The notes: a model not told the origin generated them from the letters alone. Shown: positions 16,524-26,514, numbered from the stretch's first letter. The stretch is DNA of 64,000 nucleotides from Subdoligranulum variabile (GCF_025152575.1 NZ_CP102293.1:2790001-2854000), one strand, 5' to 3'. Made by a program: numbers and translations.

Positions 16524-17704
16524 TGAACTATAACGAACTGCTTGCTCCTGCCGCCCAGGCGATGCGTCCCTCCGGCATCCGCAAGTTCTTTGACCTGGCC
16601 AGTGATATGCCGCACTGCATCTCTTTGGGGGTGGGCGAGCCGGACTTCAAGACACCCTGGAGTGTGCGGGATGCCGGTATCCGCAGCCTGGAACAGGGGC
16701 GCACCAAGTATACGGCCAACGCCGGCCTCAAGGAGCTGCGCGCCGAGATCTGCCGGTATCTGGAACGCCGTTTTGATCTGAAATATGATGTGCCGCAGGT
16801 GCTGGTCACCGTCGGCGGCAGCGAAGCCATCGACCTGGCCATCCGCGCCCTGGTCAAACCCGGGGACGAGGTGATCATCCCGGAACCCTGCTTTGTTTGC
16901 TATGAACCCATCACCCAGCTGACCGGGGGTGTGCCGGTGCATATTGCCACCCGCGCCGAGGACGGCTTCCGTCTGACGGCCGAGCAGCTCAAAGCCGCCA
17001 TCACGCCGCGCACCAAGTTGGTCATCTTCCCGTATCCCAACAACCCTACGGGAGCGGTTATAGGGGGCGAGGATCTGGAGGCGATCGCGGAGGTCCTGCG
17101 GGGGACCAACGTCATGGTGCTGTCGGATGAGATTTATTCCGAGCTTACTTACGGTCTGGACCGGCATGTTTCCTTCGCCGCGATCCCCGGTATGGCCGAA
17201 CGGACCATTGTGGTCAATGGCTTCTCCAAATCCTACGCCATGACCGGTTGGCGCCTGGGGTATGCGGTGGGGCCGGAACCCATCATTCAGATCATGACCA
17301 AGATCCACCAAAGCTGCATCATGAGTGCTCCCACCACCAGCCAGTATGCGGCTATCACGGCGCTGCGCCAGTGCGACGACCAGATCGAGATGATGCGGGA
17401 TGAGTACAACCGCCGCCGCCGTTATGTGGTCAAGGCTCTCAATGAGATGGGGCTGACCTGCTTTGAACCCCGCGGGGCGTTCTATGTCTTTCCGTCCATT
17501 CAGATCAGCGGCCTGAGCAGCGAGGCCTTCTGCGAGCAGCTGCTGCGGGAGAAGGAAGTGGCGATCATTCCGGGAGATGCCTTTGGCGCTTCCGGTGAGG
17601 GCTATGCCCGTATCAGCTACGCCTACAGCGTGGACCATCTGGAAACGGCCATGTACCGCATTCGGGCTTTCCTGAAGGAACACGGCTGGCTCAAGACCGA
17701 ATAA
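16523..17704 (+). CDS. PLP-dependent aminotransferase, class I/II
   Basis: The product is 393 aa with fold-type I aminotransferase motifs: ISLGVGEPDF near residue 40, VTVGGSEAIDLAIRAL, FPYPNNPTGAV, LSDEIYSELTY and the PLP lysine in NGFSKSYAMTGWRLGY (about residue 236), then ARISYAYS with the substrate-binding Arg. Substrate choice (aspartate, aromatic or other) cannot be set from sequence alone. GTG 16508 is an alternative start, but ATG 16523 overlaps the lrp stop. The Lrp-aminotransferase pairing is common in Firmicutes. Confidence 0.92.
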   Translation: MNYNELLAPAAQAMRPSGIRKFFDLASDMPHCISLGVGEPDFKTPWSVRDAGIRSLEQGRTKYTANAGLKELRAEICRYLERRFDLKYDVPQVLVTVGGSEAIDLAIRALVKPGDEVIIPEPCFVCYEPITQLTGGVPVHIATRAEDGFRLTAEQLKAAITPRTKLVIFPYPNNPTGAVIGGEDLEAIAEVLRGTNVMVLSDEIYSELTYGLDRHVSFAAIPGMAERTIVVNGFSKSYAMTGWRLGYAVGPEPIIQIMTKIHQSCIMSAPTTSQYAAITALRQCDDQIEMMRDEYNRRRRYVVKALNEMGLTCFEPRGAFYVFPSIQISGLSSEAFCEQLLREKEVAIIPGDAFGASGEGYARISYAYSVDHLETAMYRIRAFLKEHGWLKTE

Positions 17705-17734
17705 GGCATCACACAAGACAGGAACGGGATCTCT

Positions 17735-18625
17735 ATGCTCAAAAAATCCGTTACGGTGCTGGCCCCGGCCAAGCTGAACCTTTCGCTGGACGTGGTGGGC
17801 ACCATGCCCAATGGCTATCATGATCTGGACATGGTCATGCAGACCATCGACCTGTACGAAAAAATCACCCTGCGCCGCAGTGAGGGGCTGAATCTGACAC
17901 TGCCCGGCAGCTTTGTGCCGGTCAACGATAAGAATACCGCCATCAAAGCGGCATTGGCCTTTTTCCATTACACCGGCCTGTTGGCGGGGGTGGACATGAC
18001 CATCTACAAGCGGGTGCCGGTGCGGGCTGGCATGGCAGGCGGCAGCGCCGATGCAGCCGGTGTGCTGGTGGGACTCAATGACCTGTACGACGCGCATCTC
18101 TCCATAAGCGAACTCTGTGCCATCGGCGCGGGAATCGGGGCAGATGTGCCCTTTGCGCTGCTGGGCGGTACCTGCCGGGTACGCGGCGTCGGCGATCTCA
18201 TGAAGGCACTGCCGCCCTGCCCGGAATGCTGGTTTGTGGTGGCGATGCCCAGCGTGGGCGTATCCACTCCGGAAGCTTTCGCCCGGTATGACACCATGGG
18301 CAGCCCGGTCCATCCCGACTGCGAAGCGCAGGAACAGGCGGTGCGGTCCGGGGATCTCGCGGCAGTCTGTGCAGCGGCCGGCAATGCCCTGGAACATTGC
18401 TCCGGCGCCGAAGAAACACCGGCTATCTGCGCGGTCCTGCGGGAACACGGAGCGCTGACAGCTCAAATGACCGGCAGCGGGGCCGCGGTGTTCGGCGTCT
18501 TTGACGACGAGGATAAGGCGCGCGCAGCCCTTGCGGCGCTCAAACCCGGCTACAAACAGTGCTATCTCTGCCGGCCCACCCGCGGCGGTCCGCGGGTCAC
18601 GGTACGGCGCCCCCTGAAAAAATAA
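17735..18625 (+). CDS. ispE: 4-diphosphocytidyl-2-C-methyl-D-erythritol kinase
   Basis: IspE is a GHMP kinase that phosphorylates CDP-ME in the non-mevalonate isoprenoid pathway. The 296-residue product begins with VLAPAKLNLSLDVVGTMPNG followed by YHDLDMVMQTIDL, carries the ATP-binding glycine loop PVRAGMAGGSADAAG (near 95-109), and TGSGAAVFGVF near the C-terminus. It lies 30 bases after the aminotransferase gene and directly before spoIIR, the order seen in several clostridia. Confidence 0.96.
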   Translation: MLKKSVTVLAPAKLNLSLDVVGTMPNGYHDLDMVMQTIDLYEKITLRRSEGLNLTLPGSFVPVNDKNTAIKAALAFFHYTGLLAGVDMTIYKRVPVRAGMAGGSADAAGVLVGLNDLYDAHLSISELCAIGAGIGADVPFALLGGTCRVRGVGDLMKALPPCPECWFVVAMPSVGVSTPEAFARYDTMGSPVHPDCEAQEQAVRSGDLAAVCAAAGNALEHCSGAEETPAICAVLREHGALTAQMTGSGAAVFGVFDDEDKARAALAALKPGYKQCYLCRPTRGGPRVTVRRPLKK

Positions 18626-18661
18626 CCGCCCTTGTGTTTGCGGAATGCCTGGCCCGCCCAT

Positions 18662-18679
18662 ACTCCCTGCGAAGGGAGT
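18662..18679 (+). promoter_or_regulatory. Hairpin covering the spoIIR ribosome-binding site
   Basis: ACTCCC (18662-18667) is complementary to GGGAGT (18674-18679), which contains the Shine-Dalgarno sequence of spoIIR. A 6-bp stem with a 6-base loop could partly mask translation starts. No T-run follows, so it is not a terminator. Confidence 0.45.
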
Positions 18680-18687
18680 GAGTGGGT

Positions 18688-19266
18688 ATGAACCGCAGAC
18701 GACAGGTATTGGAACTGGGCGTTGGCCTGGGATTTTTGCTGACGATTGTACTTACGCTGGCTATGGGGTGGCGGGAAACGGTGGCTGCCCGGGTGCGGGC
18801 GGATACCATCCGGCTGCATGTGCTGGCCAACAGTGATACCATCGAGGATCAGCTTCTGAAACTTAAGGTGCGGGACGCCGTTCTGGCGGCGCTGCCCGGA
18901 ACGGTTACCGAAGCCGGGACACCTGCCGAGGCCCAGCAGGCGCTGCGGCGATCGCTGCCCGCCCTGCAGGCAGCCGCCAACCAGGCGCTGCTGCAGGAGC
19001 ACAGTGGACAGACGGCGGCTGTCCGTCTGGAAAATTACGACTTTGATGCCCGGGACTACGGCGAGTTTGCCCTGCCCGGCGGTACCTATACCGCGCTGCG
19101 GGTGGAGCTGGGAGCGGCGCAGGGGCACAATTGGTTTTGTGTGCTTTACCCGGCCCTCTGTGTGTCGGGGGCAACAGCAGAATACCCCACCGGGGCAGAA
19201 AATGCGCTGGTGTTTGGTTCCTATGAAGTGCGCTTTGCTCTGCTGGATGCCCTGCGGGGCCTGTAA
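18688..19266 (+). CDS. spoIIR: Stage II sporulation protein R
   Basis: SpoIIR is made in the forespore and secreted to the intermembrane space, where it triggers SpoIIGA to activate sigma-E in the mother cell. The 192-residue product has an N-terminal signal/membrane helix (about 8-26) and family hallmarks: IRLHVLANSDTIEDQLLKLK, VRDAVL, the YTALRVELG region and GHNWFCVLYPALC. ATG 18688 is preferred over GTG 18682 because the GGGAG at 18674-18678 is at a normal distance only from the ATG. It follows ispE by 62 bases and ends at a terminator. Confidence 0.95.
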   Translation: MNRRRQVLELGVGLGFLLTIVLTLAMGWRETVAARVRADTIRLHVLANSDTIEDQLLKLKVRDAVLAALPGTVTEAGTPAEAQQALRRSLPALQAAANQALLQEHSGQTAAVRLENYDFDARDYGEFALPGGTYTALRVELGAAQGHNWFCVLYPALCVSGATAEYPTGAENALVFGSYEVRFALLDALRGL

Positions 19267-19276
19267 AATCAATGCC

Positions 19277-19323
19277 AAGAGGGAAGGGGGAAGCCCGGCA
19301 GGCTCCCACATTCCCTCTTTTTT
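19277..19323 (+). terminator. Terminator after spoIIR
   Basis: AAGAGGGAA (19277-19285) pairs with TTCCCTCTT (19311-19319), with further pairing inside the 25-base loop, followed by a run of T to 19323. Confidence 0.85.
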
Positions 19324-19345
19324 CTGCAACGGGAAAGGACTTTTT

Positions 19346-22300
19346 ATGCTGCATCTACTTCTGGGACCTTCGGGCAGCGGCAAATCCCGCCGTATGCTGG
19401 CGGAGCTGCGTACCCGCGCCGAACACGGCGAACGCAGCCTGCTGATTGTGCCGGAACAGTTCACTTCCTCCACCGAGGGGCAGTTGTACCGTACGCTGGG
19501 GGATACTCTGTCAGCCTATGTGGAGAGTTACTCCTTTACTTCTCTGGCCGAGACACTGCTGCGCCGTTATGGCGGGGCGGCGGTGCAGACGCTGGATGAG
19601 GCGGGACGGGCGCTGTTGGTGCGCCGGGCGGTGGACTCGCTGCTGGACCAGGTGGTGTACTATAACCGGCAGCGGCGGTCGGCGGCTTTCTGCGAAAAAG
19701 CGGCCCAGACCATCGAGGAACTGAAGAGCGCCGGTGTCACGCCGCAGGCTCTGGCAGCGTATGCCTGTGCCCCGGGAGCCGACCGGGACAAGCTGCAGGA
19801 ACTTTCCCTGATCTACGGCGCTTATGAGGGACTGCTGGCCCAGACGGCCATGGACCCCGGTGACCGGCAGCAGCTGGCAGCGCAGTATCTGGACGCAGCC
19901 TTTTTTGCCGGCCGTGCGGTCTTCATTGACGAGTTCGACACCTTCAATGCCCCGAAACGGGCCTTGCTGGCTGCTATGCTGCCGGTTGCCGATGTGACGG
20001 TCTGCCTTTGCTGCGACGGACCGGAGGATCACGAGGGCGGTATGGGATTGTTCAGCGGTGCCAAAGCGGTGGCAGGCAGCCTGCGCCGTATGGCCGCCGA
20101 CGCCGGTGTTCCGGTACATACCGAGACCCTGACCGATGACCCCCGCCATGCGGACACCCCGGTGCTGGCGGAACTGAATCTGCTGCTTGCCGATCCTACC
20201 TACACGCCGGACCGGACGGTGGATCCGGACCAGCCAGCCATTGTCTGCTATGGGGCGGCCAGCCGGCAGGCCGAGGCCAAGGCGGTGGCGGCTGAAATCG
20301 CGGCCCGTGCCCGTGCCGGGATGCCCTATCATCGCATGGCGGTCATCTGCCGTGACGCGGCGCAGTATCTGGGGCCGTTGCGGTACGAATTCCGCCTGCA
20401 GAACATTCCTCTTTTTTGTGACGAGGCGACCACGCCGGAAAATACGGCGCCTGCCCGTGCGGTGCATGCCGTGCTGGACCTGGCAAGGAGCGGCGTTTCC
20501 AGCCGGACGGTGCTGCGGCTGCTCAAGACCGGGCTGGTGAATCTGCCCGAGCGACAGCAGACCGCGCTGGAAAACTACGCATACACCTGGTCCCTCAAGG
20601 CCGCGGACTGGCGTGCCCCTTTCACCCGCAGTGCAGCGGGGTATGCGGATGTGGAACGCGCCGAAGATGTCCGGACCCGGGAAGAGGCCGAGGCAGCCCG
20701 TGTGTTTTTGATGGAGCGCATCCAGAAATTCCTGCCCCGCGTGAAAAATGCGGGAGCGGCGGCACTGACCAAACAGGTGTATCTGTTCTTGCAGTCCCTT
20801 GGTGCGGAGGATACGCTCAACGCCCTGGCAGAAACATTGCGGGGGCAGGGACGCATGCCGGAAGCGGACGAGGTTCTGCGGGAGTGGAATGTGGTCATGG
20901 GACTGCTCAACCAGCTGGCACAGTTGCTGGGGGAGGAGGAACTGCCGCCGGCCGATTATGCCGAACTCTTTACGCTGCTGCTGCGTACCACCGATATGGG
21001 ACATATCCCGCAGAGCCTGGACAGCGTGATTCTGACAACGGCGGGCCGCATGCGTCTGCCTGAAACCGATGCGGTGTTTGTCGTCGGTTTGCTGGAGGGA
21101 GAATTCCCCAAGACACCCGGCGATCAGGGGCTTCTGACCCATGCCGACCGGGATGCGATGATCCGGCAGGGAGCAGAACTGCCGGACTGCTTCGAAAATA
21201 AGGTGCTGCGTGAAGGGGTCTGTTTTTATAAAGCGATGACGGCGGCGCGGTCATTCCTGTGGCTAAGCTGGCCAGGCGCCGCCCATGCCGAGGACGATAC
21301 CCCTGCAAGTTCGGCACTGGCTCCGGTGCGGCGGTTGCTGCAAGTTCCCTTCGCCGGGCCGTCCACTGCGGAATTGGGCGCTTCTCCGGCAGCGGCGTTG
21401 GACATACTTGGTGTCATCAGTCAGCAGCCCGGCCGGGAAGGAGAGGGCGAAGCCCTGCGCGCCGCATTGGAGGATGCGGAAGGAACACCCCAGAGCGCCC
21501 CGGGGTATGAAGCGGTACGCCGTGCCCGGGAGAAGGCGGAACCTGCCGTCCGGGATACCGGGGCACTGGAGAAGCTGTTGGGGCCTGGTCTGCGTGTCAG
21601 CCCGACGCGGTTTGAAAAGTACCAGACTTGTCCTTTTGGCTACTTTATGCAGTTCGTGCTGCGGGCTGCGCCCCGTCAGAAAGCGGAACTTGCGCCCAAC
21701 ATCAGCGGTACGCTGACCCACTGGGTGTTGGAAAACGCCCTGCGTCGTCAGGGAGCGGCCTTCAAGGACCTGACTGCGGAGGAACTGCAGGCGCTGGTGG
21801 AGGAACTGGTGGCGGAATATACCCAGGCCAATCTGCCGGGGATCACGGTGCGGATGCAGTACCTGATCGAGCGAATCCGCCGCAATCTGGTGGGATTGCT
21901 GGGGTTTATCCAGCGGGACCTGCAGCAGTCCGGTTTCCAGCCGGTGGCCTTTGAACTTCGCATTGATGACCGCCCCGGGGAGGATCCCGAGGCTCCGCGG
22001 ATCGATCCGGTGGAGCTGAAGGACGGAGCCGGTCACACGGTGCGGATTGTGGGCACCGTGGACCGGGTGGATGCCATGCCGCTGGGGGAACGCACCTATC
22101 TGCGGGTGGTGGATTACAAGACCGGCGGCAAGGATTTTCAACTCAAGGAAGTCTATTGCGGGCTGGACTGCCAGATGCTTTTGTATCTTTTTACGCTGGA
22201 ACGCAACGCCGGAAATAAATTCCCGGGCGCGACGGCAGCGGGGGTGGAATACCTCCTGGCGGATCCGGCTCCCGAGAGTATCCCTCGTTCCGAGGCCGGG

Positions 22301-22678
22301 CAGGATGCAGCGGAGGCGGAAAACAATTATCCGCTCAACGGCCTCCTGCTGGATGATGAGAGTGTCTATCAGGCCATGGACCGCCGCTGCACCGGCAATT
22401 TTGTGCCGCTGAATTTCAGCGCCAAAACCGGAAAAGTCACCAACGGCAAAAGCCGTCTGGCCGATGAAAAGAAACTGGCCCGCATCCGGGATCATCTGGA
22501 CGGTTTGCTGAAGCAGATGTCCAGGAACCTTTATGCGGGCAAGATCGATGCCCAGCCGCTGTGCAACGGCGGGCGAAGCCCCTGCACTTATTGCGATTTC
22601 CGTATTGCCTGTGCACACCGGGACGGGGAAAATGAGCGCAAGGTGGAGGCAGCTGCCGATCCGTTTGCAGAAGAATAA
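19346..22678 (+). CDS. addB: ATP-dependent helicase/nuclease subunit B
   Basis: AddB is the second nuclease subunit of the AddAB recombination machine that processes double-strand breaks. The 1110-residue length is typical. The N-terminus has LLGPSGSGKSRRM, a Walker A. The C-terminal nuclease domain has VVDYKTGGKDFQL and CQMLLYLFTL. Four cysteines for the iron-sulfur cluster are present: one in KYQTCPFGYF and three in SPCTYCDFRIAC. ATG 19346 follows GGAAAGGA; the in-frame extension upstream runs into spoIIR and its terminator and is discarded. addA starts 11 bases after the stop. Confidence 0.96.
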   Translation: MLHLLLGPSGSGKSRRMLAELRTRAEHGERSLLIVPEQFTSSTEGQLYRTLGDTLSAYVESYSFTSLAETLLRRYGGAAVQTLDEAGRALLVRRAVDSLLDQVVYYNRQRRSAAFCEKAAQTIEELKSAGVTPQALAAYACAPGADRDKLQELSLIYGAYEGLLAQTAMDPGDRQQLAAQYLDAAFFAGRAVFIDEFDTFNAPKRALLAAMLPVADVTVCLCCDGPEDHEGGMGLFSGAKAVAGSLRRMAADAGVPVHTETLTDDPRHADTPVLAELNLLLADPTYTPDRTVDPDQPAIVCYGAASRQAEAKAVAAEIAARARAGMPYHRMAVICRDAAQYLGPLRYEFRLQNIPLFCDEATTPENTAPARAVHAVLDLARSGVSSRTVLRLLKTGLVNLPERQQTALENYAYTWSLKAADWRAPFTRSAAGYADVERAEDVRTREEAEAARVFLMERIQKFLPRVKNAGAAALTKQVYLFLQSLGAEDTLNALAETLRGQGRMPEADEVLREWNVVMGLLNQLAQLLGEEELPPADYAELFTLLLRTTDMGHIPQSLDSVILTTAGRMRLPETDAVFVVGLLEGEFPKTPGDQGLLTHADRDAMIRQGAELPDCFENKVLREGVCFYKAMTAARSFLWLSWPGAAHAEDDTPASSALAPVRRLLQVPFAGPSTAELGASPAAALDILGVISQQPGREGEGEALRAALEDAEGTPQSAPGYEAVRRAREKAEPAVRDTGALEKLLGPGLRVSPTRFEKYQTCPFGYFMQFVLRAAPRQKAELAPNISGTLTHWVLENALRRQGAAFKDLTAEELQALVEELVAEYTQANLPGITVRMQYLIERIRRNLVGLLGFIQRDLQQSGFQPVAFELRIDDRPGEDPEAPRIDPVELKDGAGHTVRIVGTVDRVDAMPLGERTYLRVVDYKTGGKDFQLKEVYCGLDCQMLLYLFTLERNAGNKFPGATAAGVEYLLADPAPESIPRSEAGQDAAEAENNYPLNGLLLDDESVYQAMDRRCTGNFVPLNFSAKTGKVTNGKSRLADEKKLARIRDHLDGLLKQMSRNLYAGKIDAQPLCNGGRSPCTYCDFRIACAHRDGENERKVEAAADPFAEE

Positions 22679-22689
22679 AGGAGAACACT

Positions 22690-25600
22690 ATGCCGGATAC
22701 CCCTAAAATTCAATTTACCCCTGCCCAGGCGGCGGCCATCGGCGCACGGGGCGGCAGTCTGCTGGTATCGGCGGCGGCCGGTTCCGGCAAGACCCGGGTC
22801 CTGGTGGAACGTGTGGTAGGGATGATCACCGATCCGCAGCATCCGGTGGAGGCAGACAGTCTGTTGATCATGACCTTCACCAATGCGGCGGCGGCCAAAC
22901 TCCGGGCGGATATTGCCACCCGCCTGGCGGATGAGGTGCGGGCTCATCCTGGGAATGTGCGTCTGCGCCGCCAGCAGCTCCTGCTGCAGCGGGCTTCCAT
23001 CGGCACGGTGGATGCCTTCTGCCTGCATTTCGTGCAGCAGCATTTCGCGGCGCTGGATGTACCGCCGGACTTTGAGACGGCCGAGGAGGCAGATCTGGCC
23101 CGCATCGAACAGGAAGTCCTGGCAGACCTGCTGGAAGAAGCCTATGAAGATCCGGATTTCCGTGCCTTTGCCGACCTCTACGACCGGGGCCGCACCGACC
23201 AGACGGCAGGCAATGCGGTGCTGGAACTGTATCATTTCAGCCGGTCGCTGCCTCACCCCATGCAGGCGCTGCAGTCCTTTGCCGACCAGTGGCAGAACGG
23301 GGAACCACCCCAGACTACTCCCTGGGGAAAGGACCTGCTGCGCATTGCACTGGACCGGGCGCGCGGCGCCCAGGCCCTGCTGGAAGCCGGTGCCCGTACG
23401 GCGGCCCGTGACGAGGCGGCTGATGCCGCTTACACGGCGGTGCTGCAGGATGATGTTTCCCGCGTGGAATGGCTCTGCCAGAAACTGCAGCAGGGGGACT
23501 GGGATGCCGCGGTGGCGGCACTGGAGGAACTGGGCGGCAGCTGGCGAAAAGCGGGACGCATCAAAGGCGGCAAAGATTCCAATCCGGTGGCCTTTGCGGC
23601 CAGCGAACTGCGTGACCGTGCCAAAAAGCAGATTGCGGCCCTGCGCACGGACTTCCTGCTCTGCACGGCGGAAGAGTATCAGGAGGACCGCCGTCGTGCG
23701 GCCCCGCTGGTGGCGGCACTGGTGCGGATTACCCAACGTTTTGCCGATGCCTGTTTCGCGGCCAAGTGTGAGGAAAAACTGCTGGACTATGCGGATTTTG
23801 AGCACCTGACCCTGGATTTGCTGATTGCTCCGGACGGCAGCCGCACGCCGCTTTGCCATACCGTCAGTGAGCGGTATTCCGCCGTACTGGTGGATGAATA
23901 CCAGGATACCAACGCCCTGCAGGATGCCATCTATTTCGCGCTGGCGTCCCCGGAGGCCGATAATCTGTTCTTTGTGGGCGACATTAAACAGAGCATCTAC
24001 CGGTTCCGGCAGGCCGACCCGGCGGTGTTCCTGGGCAAGCAGCAGTGTTGGCAGCCCTATCCGCAGCCGGCGCCCCAACCGGCGACCCTGGCGCTGGATG
24101 CCAACTTCCGCAGTGCTCCGCAGGTCATCGAAGGAATCAACTATCTGTTTTCGGTCTTCTTCTCGGAGGGGCTGGGCGGCGTGACCTACGGAGACGGACA
24201 GCGTCTGGTGGTGGGCAAACCCGATGTGTCTTATCCGGGACTCTGCGAAGTGGACGTTTTGGACGGTGCCGACGCGGCGGGGGATGCTGCGGGCATTGCC
24301 CAACGCATTGCCGGGATGATGCAGGAAGGGTTTGCCGTGCGGGACAAGACGGGAACACGTCCCTGCCGGTATGATGATTTCTGCATCCTGCTGCGCGGCC
24401 GTGCAGATTTTTCCATCTACGAGGAGGCACTTCGGGCGGCCGAGATCCCGGTCTTTGCCGATACGGCGGCAGACCTGTTGGATGCGCCCCATATCCGCCC
24501 CTTCGCAGCCCTGCTGCGGGTCATCGACAACCCGGCGCAGGACATTCCGCTGGCAGCGGTGCTGCTCAGTCCCATGTTCCCCTATACGCCGGACGATCTG
24601 GTATCCCTGCGCCGGGCCTGCCCCCAGGGAAGTCTGTACGGCGCGGTGCTGTATGGCGGCCAGCCCCGGTTTGCAGCTTTCACCGAGTCTCTGGCGGAGT
24701 ACCGCCGTCTGGCCCGGACTTTGCCGGTGGACCGCCTGCTGGAAGAACTGCTGGCACGCACCGGATATCTGGCAGCGGTGGGAGCGCTCCCCGATGGTGC
24801 CCGCTGCCGGGAAGATCTTCTCACCTTTGTGACCTGGGCGGGTGGGGCCGGCCGCGCGGGCCTTTCGGCGCTGGTGCGTGCCATGGATTCCGCAGCGGCC
24901 AATGGTGGCCTGAATCAGAGCGGCGGCGGTCAGACCCGTCCGGGGTGTGTCAGCATCATGACGGTCCATCGCTCCAAGGGACTGGAGTTCCCGGTGGTCT
25001 TTGTGGCCAACACAGCTCACCAGTTCAACCAGAGTGATGCCATCCGCCCGGTACTGACCCACAGCCGGCTGGGGGTGGGGGTCATGCTGCGGGCGGGAAA
25101 GTCTGCCAAGCGCTACAAGACCCTGCCTTACGCAGCGCTGGCCCAGGCCATCCGCACCGAGACGCTCAGTGAGGAAATGCGTGTTTTGTATGTGGCGCTG
25201 ACCCGTGCCCAGGACGCCCTCATCGTGACGATTCCCCTGAAAAAGACCGACAGCGCCCTCAAAACGCCGGCACTCTGTGCGGCCGCCGAAGCCACCGGTC
25301 CCGAAGCCATGCAGGGAATGAGCAGTTGGGCAGGGTGGCTGCTGACTGCGGTTTTGCTGCACCCCGAAAGTGATGCTTTGTGGGCTCATACGCCGCTGTT
25401 GCCCCATCATCTGCCCACCAAGGTGCCGCTGACGGTTCGTCTGCTGCCGGCACCGGAGGCGATGCCGGAACAGCCGCCTTGTTTAGAAGTACAGCCCGAT
25501 GTATCGCTGCGCCGCGCGCTGGAAGAAACCTTTGCCTGGCACAACCCACGGGAGAAACTCCAGAAAATTCCGGCCAAGGTCAGTGTCAGCGCAGTGACAC

Positions 25601-26172
25601 ATGGAGCACGCCCCGTGGCGCTGGAGCGTCCGGCTTTCCTGCAAAAAAGCGGGATGACCGGCGCCGAGCGAGGCACCGCCATCCATGCCTTTCTGCAGAG
25701 TGTGCCTTTCGATGGTCCGGCGCCCGATCTGCAGGCGGAAGTGCAGCGTCAGAAAGATCTCCGGTTGCTGGATGCCGATTTGGCGGAGAAACTGGATCTG
25801 GAGCGGGTGCGTCCCTTCTTTGAGAGCGGCGTCTGGAGAAGAATCCGTGCAGCCCGCCGAGTGCTGCGGGAGGAACCCTTCATCACCGCCCTTCCGGCTT
25901 CCCAGGTTGCGCCGGAAGCGGGGCAGAGCGATGCCGAAGTGCTGGTACAGGGCATCGCCGACCTGGTGCTGGTCTTTGACGACCATGCCGAGATCTGTGA
26001 CTACAAGACCGACGCCAGCAGGGAGCCTGAATTCTATAAAAAGGAATATGCCGCCCAGCTGCAGCTCTATCGTCATGCCTTTGCCTTGCGCCTGGGTGTG
26101 CCGGTCACCAAGCTGACGATCTACAGCTTTACGTTGCAGCAGGAGATCGATATCCCCCTTCGGGAGGGATAA
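22690..26172 (+). CDS. addA: ATP-dependent helicase/nuclease subunit A
   Basis: AddA is the UvrD-like helicase and 3'-strand nuclease of AddAB. The 1160-residue product shows the helicase motifs in order: FTPAQAAAIGARGGSLLVSA with AAAGSGKTRVLVERV (Walker A), LIMTFTNAAAAKLR, VLVDEYQDTNALQ (motif II), GDIKQSIYRFRQADP, TVHRSKGLEFPVVFV and VLYVALTRAQD. The C-terminal RecB-type nuclease has ICDYKTD and QLQLYRHAF. AAAGGAG precedes ATG 22690. It is cotranscribed with addB. Confidence 0.97.
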   Translation: MPDTPKIQFTPAQAAAIGARGGSLLVSAAAGSGKTRVLVERVVGMITDPQHPVEADSLLIMTFTNAAAAKLRADIATRLADEVRAHPGNVRLRRQQLLLQRASIGTVDAFCLHFVQQHFAALDVPPDFETAEEADLARIEQEVLADLLEEAYEDPDFRAFADLYDRGRTDQTAGNAVLELYHFSRSLPHPMQALQSFADQWQNGEPPQTTPWGKDLLRIALDRARGAQALLEAGARTAARDEAADAAYTAVLQDDVSRVEWLCQKLQQGDWDAAVAALEELGGSWRKAGRIKGGKDSNPVAFAASELRDRAKKQIAALRTDFLLCTAEEYQEDRRRAAPLVAALVRITQRFADACFAAKCEEKLLDYADFEHLTLDLLIAPDGSRTPLCHTVSERYSAVLVDEYQDTNALQDAIYFALASPEADNLFFVGDIKQSIYRFRQADPAVFLGKQQCWQPYPQPAPQPATLALDANFRSAPQVIEGINYLFSVFFSEGLGGVTYGDGQRLVVGKPDVSYPGLCEVDVLDGADAAGDAAGIAQRIAGMMQEGFAVRDKTGTRPCRYDDFCILLRGRADFSIYEEALRAAEIPVFADTAADLLDAPHIRPFAALLRVIDNPAQDIPLAAVLLSPMFPYTPDDLVSLRRACPQGSLYGAVLYGGQPRFAAFTESLAEYRRLARTLPVDRLLEELLARTGYLAAVGALPDGARCREDLLTFVTWAGGAGRAGLSALVRAMDSAAANGGLNQSGGGQTRPGCVSIMTVHRSKGLEFPVVFVANTAHQFNQSDAIRPVLTHSRLGVGVMLRAGKSAKRYKTLPYAALAQAIRTETLSEEMRVLYVALTRAQDALIVTIPLKKTDSALKTPALCAAAEATGPEAMQGMSSWAGWLLTAVLLHPESDALWAHTPLLPHHLPTKVPLTVRLLPAPEAMPEQPPCLEVQPDVSLRRALEETFAWHNPREKLQKIPAKVSVSAVTHGARPVALERPAFLQKSGMTGAERGTAIHAFLQSVPFDGPAPDLQAEVQRQKDLRLLDADLAEKLDLERVRPFFESGVWRRIRAARRVLREEPFITALPASQVAPEAGQSDAEVLVQGIADLVLVFDDHAEICDYKTDASREPEFYKKEYAAQLQLYRHAFALRLGVPVTKLTIYSFTLQQEIDIPLREG

Positions 26173-26220
26173 GGAACGCTGTGCCGCCAAGAAAACCTGT
26201 AAAAAATACGGCGGTATGCC

Positions 26221-26249
26221 TTGACTTAACCCCGCGGTTGTGCTATTAT
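26221..26249 (+). promoter_or_regulatory. Sigma-A promoter of rpmG-secE-nusG
   Basis: TTGACT (26221-26226), 17 bases, TATTAT (26244-26249) with TGC directly before the -10. The roughly 95-base leader is T-rich and then contains a GC-rich hairpin region, but no recognised switch. Confidence 0.82.
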
Positions 26250-26348
26250 GATAGCACCTCTTTTGCGGGTTTATTTTTTATGCCCTTTTTCGGGGGCAGC
26301 CCGTAAGCGCGAGGGAGGCTTATTAACCGATAATGGAGGTGCCGAACA

Positions 26349-26498
26349 ATGACTGTCAAGATCACCCTGGCTTGCACCGAGTGCAAGCAGCGCAACTACA
26401 ACAAGGAGAAGAACAAGAAGAATTCTCCCGATCGTCTTGAGATGAAGAAGTATTGCCGTTTCTGCAAAAAGCATACCCTTCACCGCGAAACCAAGTGA
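26349..26498 (+). CDS. rpmG: 50S ribosomal protein L33
   Basis: This 49-residue reading frame encodes L33. It begins [17 protein letters not shown], has [21 protein letters not shown] at the end, and two CxxC pairs, so it is the zinc-binding form. TGGAGG lies 8-13 bases before the ATG. It is the first gene of rpmG-secE-nusG, a conserved Firmicutes arrangement. Confidence 0.96.
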   Translation: MTVKITLACTECKQRNYNKEKNKKNSPDRLEMKKYCRFCKKHTLHRETK

Positions 26499-26514
26499 GG
26501 ATAGGAGCTTAGAG

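Noticed and set aside
16457..18661. 734-residue open frame on the minus strand
   Set aside because: It lies fully antisense to the aminotransferase and ispE genes and has His/Gly/Arg-rich composition typical of shadow frames.
22588..25410. 940-residue open frame on the minus strand
   Set aside because: It is the antisense shadow of addA/addB caused by high GC in third codon positions; it lacks a ribosome site and any protein motif.
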